A stretch of DNA of 64,000 bases from Saccharopolyspora gloriosae. Its GTDB lineage: Bacteria; Actinomycetota; Actinomycetes; Mycobacteriales; Pseudonocardiaceae. Below the pieces are notes generated by a model, which was not told the origin of the DNA, did no database searches, and saw only the letters and a program-made list of their open reading frames with translations. Numbering within the stretch: position 1 is the stretch's first letter; the number at the start of each line of letters is the position of its first letter. Below, one piece after another: positions 52,145 to 59,357 of this stretch. Made by a program: the position numbers and the translations under genes. The stretch is taken from positions 3,473,501-3,537,500 of the forward strand of contig NZ_JACHIV010000001.1 of assembly GCF_014203325.1 (NCBI RefSeq), in the 5' to 3' direction.

Positions 52145-53896
52145 TCAGACACAAACTGCACACCGTATGCTAACTTCGCAGGCATGGAGATGAATCCCAC
52201 GAACGGGGATTCCTCCCACTGGTGGGGGTTCAAGTCCCCCCTCGGACACGCGCCAATACCCCAACGAGTCCGGGTCGAGAGTCATCTCGACCCGGACTTC
52301 GTCGTTGTGGGGATGGTAGGTGAGGCGGAGACCGAGGTTGCCGTAGAGGTCGGCCTTGTCGTCGTTGTCCGCGTTGCGGAGCAGTTCGTGTGGATCGCCG
52401 ATCCGGGCGACGAGTTGGTGGATCTCCTCGCGGGTGAGTTGCCGTTGGCCACCGTGGCGGATGCGCCGCAACCGAGCAGTGGCCTCGGCTCGCCGTGTTT
52501 GAACCTCACGCATCCACCCGGCGACCAACCCGGGATCCGCCCCTGCCTCCAGGGCACGGCGGTGCGCGGCGAGCTTGCCGTCGCAGTCGTCGATGACCCG
52601 TTGCGCTTCGGCCACCTCCGCCTGTCCGGTGTCGTCTTCGTGCGCGTTAGCCAGAGCGTCCAGGGTCCGCTCCAGCGCGGGTGGCTTCAGCGCCGAGCCG
52701 ATCCAGTGGTCGAGCTCGTCGAGGATTCCGTGCTCGGGCAGGTAGACGTTGGCCGGATGTTCGATCTCGTTGGCCAGCGCGTACTCTTGGGTGAACCGGC
52801 ACCGGTAGTAGAGCTGGTGACGGCTCTTCTGCCCCTGCATCCGCCGGTGACACAGCCCGCAGTACAGCAGGCCGCGCAGCACGTAGCGGTGCTTCACCCG
52901 CGCCTGAGCACGACGAGGATGCTTCGCCGAACGGGTCGCGGCGACCTCTTCAGCTTGAGCGAAGGTCTCATCGCTGACGATCGCCTCGTGAGCCGGCGCC
53001 GCCGAATACACCCAGCTCTCCCGCGGGTTCCACGCCAGCTTCGTGCGATGCCCGAGCGCGACGTCGTCGACGTCGATCAACGACTCCTGCTTGCGCTGCT
53101 TGTTCCACACCTGCCGCCCCGTGTACCGAGGGTTCCGCAAGATCACCCGAACAGCACCCTTCGACCAGGCGACACCACTGCGGTGCCGATTTCGCTCTCG
53201 ATCATGAGCACTCGGGCAGGCGATGCCGTCCCGGGTAAGCCCTTCCGCGATCGCGTAGATCCCGACACCCGCCAGGTACTCGGCGAAGATCCGCCGCACG
53301 ACGGGCGCAGTCACGGGATCGGGCTCCAGCCTGTGCAGGCGAACTCCATCAGCCGCCTTCGCCGGATTCGGATGCGGCCCCGCATCCACGATCCGATACC
53401 CGTACGGCGGCCGGCCACCGAGAAATCGTCCTTCGATCTCGGTCTGCGACTGCATCGCCGTCCGGACCCGCACCTTGATCCGATTCCGCTCCCCCTTCGA
53501 CATCCCCCCGAACACGCCCATGATCAGGTCGTGTGCTTCGGACACCGAATCGATCGGGCCGCCGACCTCGGGAACCCACAATCCGACGCCGTAGTGCTCG
53601 AACACCGGGTAGGTGAGGCTGTACTGGTTGCCGTAAAACGCACGTTGTGGCTCACCGATGACCACCGCGTCGAAACCTCGCGCCGGGTCCTTAAGCGCGT
53701 GAAGCAGCCGAGCCGCCTCCGTCCGCCGCTTCCACGGCAACGACCGCGAGTGCCCTACGTCGAAGTACTCGGCAGCGATGCGACCGTGCGATTCGATCAG
53801 AGCCTGTGCACGAGTACGTTGCCAGTTCCGCGATGATTCCGGATCTTGCTGGTCCTCAGTGGACACGCGTCCATAGAAGGCGAACCGAAGTGGCAT
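52145..53896 (-). CDS. Large serine recombinase (phage-type integrase)
   Basis: 583 residues from ATG 53896 (GAGGAAG upstream). Resolvase domain FAFYGRVSTEDQQDP with catalytic Ser10, ALKDPARGFDAVVIGEPQRA, SKGERNRIKVRVRTA. Then the recombinase domain (GRPPYGYRIVDAG; NPRYTGRQVWNKQRK) and a zinc ribbon (CGLCHRRMQGQ; YYRCRF), followed by a coiled region. The C-terminus RVSEGGLEPPPVGGIPVRG is antisense translation of a tRNA 3' end. It directs site-specific integration of the element that carries it. Confidence 0.9.
   Translation of the reverse strand: MPLRFAFYGRVSTEDQQDPESSRNWQRTRAQALIESHGRIAAEYFDVGHSRSLPWKRRTEAARLLHALKDPARGFDAVVIGEPQRAFYGNQYSLTYPVFEHYGVGLWVPEVGGPIDSVSEAHDLIMGVFGGMSKGERNRIKVRVRTAMQSQTEIEGRFLGGRPPYGYRIVDAGPHPNPAKAADGVRLHRLEPDPVTAPVVRRIFAEYLAGVGIYAIAEGLTRDGIACPSAHDRERNRHRSGVAWSKGAVRVILRNPRYTGRQVWNKQRKQESLIDVDDVALGHRTKLAWNPRESWVYSAAPAHEAIVSDETFAQAEEVAATRSAKHPRRAQARVKHRYVLRGLLYCGLCHRRMQGQKSRHQLYYRCRFTQEYALANEIEHPANVYLPEHGILDELDHWIGSALKPPALERTLDALANAHEDDTGQAEVAEAQRVIDDCDGKLAAHRRALEAGADPGLVAGWMREVQTRRAEATARLRRIRHGGQRQLTREEIHQLVARIGDPHELLRNADNDDKADLYGNLGLRLTYHPHNDEVRVEMTLDPDSLGYWRVSEGGLEPPPVGGIPVRGIHLHACEVSIRCAVCV
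52221..52249 (+). other. tRNA-Leu 3'-end fragment, probable attachment site
   Basis: GGGGG-TTCAAGT-CCCCC is a perfect T-arm, followed by CTCGGAC-A, the acceptor 3' strand and discriminator expected for a tRNA-Leu that begins GTCCGAG. No GTCCGAG or anticodon arm lies within 100 bp upstream, so only the 3' part is present. It overlaps the recombinase 3' end, the usual position of attL or attR. Confidence 0.6.
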
Positions 53897-53907
53897 GCCG
53901 TGCTTCC

Positions 53908-54024
53908 TCACTCGTCGGGGGTCGAAGTGTCCAGGCAGTCGCCTACCGCGCCGGACAGGATGATCCGAAGCAATGCCTGCGCAGCTTGAGCGGAGAGCAC
54001 GGGCGGACTCTCCGGAGCCAACAC
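53908..54024 (-). CDS. Small protein upstream of recombinase
   Basis: 38 residues from GTG 54024: LAPESPPVLSAQAAQALLRI, ILSGAVGDCLDTSTPDE. It ends 11 bp before the recombinase start. Short proteins with an AAxALLRIL core often precede serine recombinases in actinobacteria. Low confidence because of size; the start is uncertain. Confidence 0.4.
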   Translation of the reverse strand: MLAPESPPVLSAQAAQALLRIILSGAVGDCLDTSTPDE

Positions 54025-54528
54025 CTTCGTGCTGCGGGGGCAGCTCGACCGAAAGCCTCGGGAACCCGCGGCGTTCCGGCCCGACCGCCTGTCGCTGCGC
54101 GGCCCTGCTCGGCACGGCCTGCGACCTACGTCTCCCGCAGTCTCCTCCTCGGGGCCGAAGACCATCACGCCGCCACCACACCGCATCGCCCACGCCCCGA
54201 ACGGGACGCTTGCGGCGATGCAGCTGGCCGGCCCACCCACCAGCAGAAATCTCGATCTTCCTCTATAGCGGAAAACATGAGGCAAATTTAGCCGCGCGGT
54301 CAACCAAGGAGGAATCGCGTGATCAGCCGAGATCGAGCTCGGACGTTGCCGAAGATGCCATTGCCCAGGCTTTACCACGGCAAGATCGCCGGAACGGAAG
54401 CCGAACGATCAATTCACCTCCGCACGCACTCAGCACTGCTCGACACCGCCGACGGCCAAGTCCGCAACGGGCCCACTTCACATCCGTGGAAAGCGCACCA
54501 GCACGGTTTCGAACGCCGACCGCATCAC

Positions 54529-55043
54529 CGGACCACCTCCACGAGTGTGGAGAGCACGCCGTACGCACTCCGGGCGGATCTTGCTGCGCGGAACACCTCC
54601 ACGTGCGTGGAGAGCACGAACTGCCCGCCGTGCGCACCGCGCTGCGCGACGGAACACCTCCACGTGCGTGGAGAGCACCGCCGGTCTCCTGGACCCGGTA
54701 GGACACGGTCGGAACACCTCCACGTGCGTGGAGAGCACGGCGGCTCACTCGTCGACGTCCGCGTCGTCGACGGAACACCTCCACGTGTGTGGAGAGCACG
54801 AACACGCCCGGTTCGGGGCGGCTGCTCTCCGCGGAACACCTCCACGTGTGTGGAGAGCACCGTAGCCGGTCGGCGAGCACGCGGTTCGTGACCGGAACAC
54901 CTCCACGTGTGTGGAGAGCACGCGGTTGGGCGAGCCGTGGCTGATCGCCACCGCGGAACACCTCCACGTGTGTGGAGAGCACTCGGGCTGCTCGCGACCT
55001 CCCGTTGGTGACCACGGAACACCTCCACGTGTGTGGAGAGCAC
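54529..55043 (-). CRISPR. Type I-E-like CRISPR array, 9 repeats
   Basis: 29-nt repeat with core ACACCTCCACGTGTGTGGAG on this strand, starting GGA and ending AGCAC; on the other strand it begins GTGCTCTCC, as in actinobacterial I-E repeats. Starts at 54529, 54589, 54650, 54710, 54771, 54832, 54893, 54954, 55015; spacing 60-61 bp, so spacers are 31-32 nt. The left-most repeat is degenerate (GGACCACC, ACGAGTG) and a further decayed unit lies at 54471-54498. Repeats 2-4 have GTGCGTGG, repeats 5-9 GTGTGTGG. The degenerate left end and AT-richer right flank place the leader at the right, with transcription leftward. No cas gene is in the window. Confidence 0.95.
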
Positions 55044-55090
55044 CCTTCGCGAACTGGGGTTTTAGGGACCGTGTTGCACGTTTTCGAAGG
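55044..55090 (-). promoter_or_regulatory. CRISPR leader-proximal region
   Basis: CCTTCGCGAACTGGGGTTTTAGGGACCG adjoins the right-most repeat. Its T-rich tract and the homologous stretch at 55689 support leader identity. Confidence 0.55.
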
Positions 55091-55180
55091 GTCTCATGTC
55101 GCGACGGTAGCGTCCGCCCGTGGCTCGCCGACAACTCGGCGGCCAGTGCCGACTTCGTCGCGAGCCGCTCGACCACCTGG

Positions 55181-55486
55181 TCACCGTGGTGGCTGGCCGA
55201 GGATTTGGAGGATCTCGGCGACCCACACCAAGGTGTGCTCGTTCATGTGCTCGCCGGTGGCGTGCATCCGCTTGAGCGCGTTCCACGACGACGTCAGCTG
55301 ACCAAGGGTGAGCTGTTCAGAAGCTGGGGCACTGTAGGGGTCGTAGCGGGCTTCACGGGGAACGGACCAGAAGAAGTCCTCGTCGAGTTCGACGACGTCT
55401 CCGACGCGCTCCTCGAGGTTGTTTATGGCTTCGTTGAACACCTGGCGCAACGTCTCCAGCGAGATCGTGCAGTCATCCTCGCCCAC
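55181..55486 (-). CDS. Hypothetical protein
   Basis: 101 residues, GTG 55486 behind AAGGGGG. Acidic and helical: LETLRQVFNEAINNLEERVG, DVVELDEDFFWSVP, SWNALKRMHATGEHMNEHTL. No Cas or other family is recognised. It lies between the CRISPR leader and its decayed copy, so its link to the array is only positional. Confidence 0.65.
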   Translation of the reverse strand: MGEDDCTISLETLRQVFNEAINNLEERVGDVVELDEDFFWSVPREARYDPYSAPASEQLTLGQLTSSWNALKRMHATGEHMNEHTLVWVAEILQILGQPPR

Positions 55487-55663
55487 AGCTCATCCCCCTT
55501 GAGACCGCTCTCCCAAATTCCCGACAGCAACCTCCGGGCGCTGCGGGCCACGAAGTAATTGCGCTGCAATGTCGTCCTCCATGATCGCTGCCCACAAAGT
55601 AGAACAAGTCCATACCCACGGCGGGCGAGAACACGTCACACCGCGTCGCCCCCTCTTATGAAA

Positions 55664-55720
55664 CGGGCTCCTCCACGCGAGGGGAGAGCGCCCTTCGGGA
55701 GCTGGGATTTCAGGAACGCC
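55664..55720 (-). repeat. Decayed CRISPR leader-repeat copy
   Basis: GGGCTCCTCCACGCGAGGGG then AGAGCGCCCTTCGGGAGCTG and GGATTTCAGGAACG parallel the junction at 55016-55073 (…GTGGAGAGCACCCTTCGCGAACTGGGGTTTTAGGGACC). Both repeat and leader parts match at many positions. Confidence 0.6.
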
Positions 55721-56097
55721 CCCGAAGTACACGGCATCGGCACGGGAAACGACCATGCACAACGACGCGCTGTACCTTCCGGGATGCTCCCACCGAGAAC
55801 CGACCGAGCACGGTCCGCATAGGCTCGATTCGGAGCGCATCTACCGGGAGAAACTTCGGCCGCGCGCACGCGCAGCCAACCAACGCAGTGCCAGTTCGCC
55901 CATCGTCGTGCAATGACGAACGAGGCGGCTTCGCAAGTGTCCTTGCACGGCGCTGTAGCCTCGTTCCTAGTCAAGTGAGCGTTGAGAGCGGCATCCGTCG
56001 ACTCGACGAAGCTGACGCCTCACGAGGTGGCTCGACGACCGGAGTCATCAACGCTGCGGTTGCCCCCGCAGCGACAGCCGGCCGCCGAGCCATTCGG

Positions 56098-56136
56098 GGT
56101 GCTGGTCAGTACGGCAATGCCGTACTGACCAGCACC
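56098..56136. repeat. 19-bp perfect inverted repeat
   Basis: GGTGCTGGTCAGTACGGCA and its exact complement flank a single A. Likely a strong hairpin or terminator; it does not follow a recognised gene. Confidence 0.6.
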
Positions 56137-56353
56137 AGCCCGTGAACCAGGCTCGCGATCACGTAGACCACGATCCGCATGGTCTTGTGCCACTCCTCGC
56201 AGCAGCAGCCATGCCGGAACACGCGCATCACCCCCTTCCCGCAGTCGGTCCGGTAGGTGATCGGAAGAGTAGTGCCTTCATTAACCGGCAGTAACCAGCA
56301 CCCCCTCTGAGCCCGAGGGTGTTACCTGCAGTTGACAACGCACGTTACCGCTG

Positions 56354-56408
56354 GTTGACGCGATGTCGTCACCTGTTGACGAGATGTTGTCACCTGTTGA
56401 CGAATTGG
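56354..56408. repeat. 21-bp tandem repeats (2.6 units)
   Basis: GTTGACGCGATGTCGTCACC, GTTGACGAGATGTTGTCACC and GTTGACGAATTGG follow head to tail. Iteron-like; may bind a regulator of the downstream ESX operon. Confidence 0.5.
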
Positions 56409-56584
56409 CGCTCGCGCTCCTTTTCCACTCGCTCCATCGGCCACCTTCTTGCCGCTCGTTCCGGACCGCCCATCCGCGGGTCCTGCCCGAGCGGAGAATT
56501 TCGGCAGGGTCTGGGACCTTGCTTCCGCGGCCGTTTCGTCGGTCCCTCCCCGTTGGCGGGGTGGTGCTGGGTAGCATCCCGGAA

Positions 56585-56833
56585 GTGGCACGGGAGTATG
56601 ACGCTCAGCTTCTTGAGTCGGTCGCGGTTCGGCGTGGTCGGCTGCGCGAGTCGTTGCTGTGGGGACAGGCGCATCGCCGGTTGGGGATGGTCGACAACCT
56701 GAAGCGGTTCGCGATCGGTGTCGTCGTCGCGGCGGTGGGATGCGCGGGCTGCGTCGGGTGGTCGTTCTTGGAGAACGTGCTTACCCAGCAGCAGATGCGC
56801 CAGCAGAGCACGGTCGGCCAGGTGTTGAAGTGA
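56585..56833 (+). CDS. Small single-pass membrane protein of the ESX locus (EccB N-terminus-like)
   Basis: 82 residues if started at GTG 56585. A basic helical cytoplasmic part (LLESVAVRRGRLRESLLWGQ), then one membrane helix (FAIGVVVAAVGCAGCVGWSF) and a short outside tail rich in Gln. This is the layout of the N-terminal part of EccB without its large periplasmic domain. The stop overlaps the EccD start, so it belongs to the secretion operon. No separate EccB is in the window. Confidence 0.6.
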   Translation: MAREYDAQLLESVAVRRGRLRESLLWGQAHRRLGMVDNLKRFAIGVVVAAVGCAGCVGWSFLENVLTQQQMRQQSTVGQVLK

Positions 56834-58149
56834 CGGGGCCGTCCGCCGCCGGAACGCTCACCCGGCTCACGCTCGCGACCCCGTGGCGCCGGGTCGATCT
56901 GGTGCTGCCCGCAGAGACGCCGTTGGGCGAGTTGTTGCCCGAGATCGTGCGGATCCTCGGTTTCCCGACGCCTCCGACGCCGGAGTCCTACCGGTTGTCC
57001 TTGGTCGACGGCCAGGTCGTCGAACTCACCGAGAGCCTGCGGTCGTCCGCGATTCCGGACGGTGCGCTGGTGCGCGTCGACCGGGTCAGCGATGCTCCGA
57101 TGCCTTCCGTGGTCCACGACGTGACCGAGGAGGTCGCCGACGACCTGGAGCGGCGCCCCGGCAGGTGGAGCGACGGTACTCGGCGGTGGGTGGCGACGGC
57201 GGTGATCGCCGTGACGACCGCGTGGGCCGGGTACCTCGCGGTGGCGGCCATTCCGCCGGTGGCGTTGCTCGTCGCGGGGCTGGTCCTGGTGGCAGCGGGA
57301 ACGGGTGCCGCGCTTGCGGGGGTGCGCGCGGTCGGCACGGCCGTGCTGGCGGCAGGCGCTTCGGTCGGTGCGATGTCGGTTCCGTTCTTGTTGGAAGGGT
57401 GGCCGCAGCGCTGGTCGGCGTGGACGCTGATCGTCGCGGTGCTGGTCTTGGCGGCCGGGATGGCGAACTCGCGGTTCCGCGCGTCGGCGACCGGTGCGGG
57501 CGTGCTGTTCGGGATGCTGCTGTTGTGGGTGGTTCCGCTCGTGTCCGGTCTCGACGTGGTGGGGACCGCGACGGTGGCGGGGATCGTGTCGACCGTCCTG
57601 CTCGGTCTGCTGCCCCGGTTCGCTCTGGTGACCTCCGGGCTGACCCGTCTGGACGACGTGCGGGCGGGTGAGCAGCCGGTCGCTCGGACGTCGGTGCGCG
57701 CCGCGCTGGACTCGGCGCATCGCGGGCTCGCGCTCGCGGTGGTGTTCACCGCGGCGTCGGCGGCGCTGGCCGGGTGGCACCTCGCGCACGCGGCGAACGG
57801 GTGGGCGATCGCGTTGGCGTGCCTGCTCGGCATCACGACCTTCGCGCGCGTGCGGGCGTGCCCGTTGACGGTCGAAGTGATCAGCCTGGTCACGGCTGCT
57901 CTCGTGGTCGTGGGCGGTTTGGTGCGTCATTGGTCGCTGGTGTCGCCGTCCCAGTGGTGGGGTGGGGTGCTCGTGGCGCTCGCCCTGTCCGGTGCGGGGC
58001 TCCTGGCACTCGCCTACCGCCCGGCCGCGCACACGCGGGCGCGCGCTCGACAGGTCGTGGACCGGGTCGAGGGTGTGGCGGTCGTGGCGATGGTGCCGGT
58101 CGCCGTCGGGGTGTTCGGGCTGTACCAGGACCTCTTGCAACTGTTCTGA
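56830..58149 (+). CDS. eccD: EccD-like type VII secretion membrane protein
   Basis: 439 residues, GTG start overlapping the previous stop. An N-terminal ubiquitin-like YukD domain (residues about 5-90: LTRLTLATPWRRVDLVLPAE, PDGALVRVDRV) is followed by about eleven membrane helices from residue 118 (for example VALLVAGLVLVAAGTGAALA). The fold order matches EccD, the pore-lining core of ESX complexes. It sits directly before the MinD-like ATPase and EccC. Confidence 0.85.
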   Translation: MTGPSAAGTLTRLTLATPWRRVDLVLPAETPLGELLPEIVRILGFPTPPTPESYRLSLVDGQVVELTESLRSSAIPDGALVRVDRVSDAPMPSVVHDVTEEVADDLERRPGRWSDGTRRWVATAVIAVTTAWAGYLAVAAIPPVALLVAGLVLVAAGTGAALAGVRAVGTAVLAAGASVGAMSVPFLLEGWPQRWSAWTLIVAVLVLAAGMANSRFRASATGAGVLFGMLLLWVVPLVSGLDVVGTATVAGIVSTVLLGLLPRFALVTSGLTRLDDVRAGEQPVARTSVRAALDSAHRGLALAVVFTAASAALAGWHLAHAANGWAIALACLLGITTFARVRACPLTVEVISLVTAALVVVGGLVRHWSLVSPSQWWGGVLVALALSGAGLLALAYRPAAHTRARARQVVDRVEGVAVVAMVPVAVGVFGLYQDLLQLF

Positions 58150-58165
58150 CCTAGGAAGGCCTTCA

Positions 58166-59314
58166 GTGTCCACAGCGGATCGCGAGCCCGGCGGGCAGCC
58201 GGGCCCTCCTGCGGCGCGCCCGTGGAGCGGCGGAGCAACCAACCGGCCACCTTGGGAGCAGAACGCCGAACCATCGGCCACGCAGCGCATCTCGGTGAAC
58301 CCGAGGACACCACCTCGGCAGGCACCTGGCGCGGGTCAGCAGCCGGGCCCTCCCCTTCCGAACCGGCAGTCGTTCTCGCCGGGCCAGCAGGCCAACCAGC
58401 CGCCAGGACCAGCGGGCGGGCCTCCGGCTCCTCCCGCTGCGCACGCTCCCGGCGATCTGGTCGGGCGTGTGGCGCATGGAGATCCGCTGCCTCGCCGGGT
58501 CGCCCGCACCGTCGTGCGCGCGTTCTCCAGCACGAAGCAGCCGCGTGAGCTGGCGGAGATCCTCACCGCGGTGCAGGCGCCCGTCACGACGGGCCGCCGG
58601 ATCGCGGTGACCTCGGTGCGAGGTGGTGCGGGCAAGACGGCGGTGGCGGCGCTGGTCGGTTCGGTGTTCGCCGCTCGGCGGGCCGAGCCGGTGCTCGCCG
58701 TGGACGCCGAGCCCGAGTTCGGTTCGTTGCCGTGGCGGCTCGGTATCGAATCCGCGATGACCTTGCCGGGGGCCGCTCCCGCGCTGATGACCGCCAGCGG
58801 GCAGAACCTGACCAGCCTGGAGCAGTTGTTGCCGCGCACCACCGGCGGCCTGTGGGTGGTGCCCGGTGGCTCTGGGCAGCGACCGCAGCTGGTGCGTGAC
58901 CTGACCAGGGCGTTGTCGCGACTGTTCGCGGTCTCGGTCCTGGACTGCACGACCGGGATGGCCGCCCCCGCGAACAACGCGGTGCTGGCCGATGCGCACG
59001 CGGTGATCGTCGTCGTTCCCGCGACACCGGACGGGGTGCGCACGACGGCCGACGCGCTCGCACGCCTGGCACCCGGCGCGTTGCAGCACGTGGTGATCGC
59101 GCTCAACTCGCTGCACCCGCACGGGCGGGACGCCCTGCGGAACGCTCCGGCCCGCGCCGCCTTCGAACGGCTCGGGCTGCCGGTGGTGTCGTTGCCCCAC
59201 GACCGGCACGTGGCCTCCGGGGCGCCGATCAACCCGGGCAGGATCGCCGAGCCGACGCTCACCGAAGCCTCCCGGCTCGCCGCGTGGGTGCTGCACCGGG
59301 CGCGGCAGTGGTGA
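58166..59314 (+). CDS. MinD/ParA-like ATPase of ESX locus (EspI-like)
   Basis: 382 residues, GTG 58166 behind AGGAAGG. A 130-residue Pro/Gln/Ala-rich N-terminus is followed by a ParA/MinD domain: deviant Walker A SVRGGAGKTAVAALVG near 155, AVDAEPEFGSLPWRLG, and VVPATPDGVRTTADALARL. Proline-rich plus P-loop layout is that of EspI in mycobacterial ESX-1 loci. Role probably regulatory or in positioning the secretion machine. Confidence 0.82.
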   Translation: MSTADREPGGQPGPPAARPWSGGATNRPPWEQNAEPSATQRISVNPRTPPRQAPGAGQQPGPPLPNRQSFSPGQQANQPPGPAGGPPAPPAAHAPGDLVGRVAHGDPLPRRVARTVVRAFSSTKQPRELAEILTAVQAPVTTGRRIAVTSVRGGAGKTAVAALVGSVFAARRAEPVLAVDAEPEFGSLPWRLGIESAMTLPGAAPALMTASGQNLTSLEQLLPRTTGGLWVVPGGSGQRPQLVRDLTRALSRLFAVSVLDCTTGMAAPANNAVLADAHAVIVVVPATPDGVRTTADALARLAPGALQHVVIALNSLHPHGRDALRNAPARAAFERLGLPVVSLPHDRHVASGAPINPGRIAEPTLTEASRLAAWVLHRARQW

Positions 59315-59357
59315 GGGGCGGATCGCGACCCGATCGCCGGTACGACGAGGAGACGCA

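Larger units (their letters stand above)
55487..56584. other. Gene-poor region, 1.1 kb, with repeats
   Basis: Holds a CRISPR leader-repeat relic (55664-55720), a 19-bp perfect inverted repeat (56098-56136) and 21-bp tandem repeats (56354-56408). A short frame at 55582-55490 (MEDDIAAQLLRGPQ) and a TTG frame from 55569 are not supported as genes. Confidence 0.4.

Noticed and set aside
52150-52250. Complete tRNA gene at 52.2 kb
   Set aside because: Only T-arm and acceptor 3' strand are present; no 5' acceptor GTCCGAG, D-arm or anticodon arm found upstream.
52184-53836. 550-residue plus-strand frame opposite the serine recombinase
   Set aside because: No family motifs; the recombinase on the other strand is unmistakable.
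54323-55043. Repetitive peptide frames across the CRISPR array (repeating HTRGGVP, LSTHVEVFR)
   Set aside because: They are translations of the CRISPR repeats, not proteins.
55420-55569. TTG-start frame MQRNYFVARSARRLLSGIWE on the minus strand
   Set aside because: A GGAGG lies upstream, but it is only 48 codons, overlaps the next gene's start and has no recognised family.
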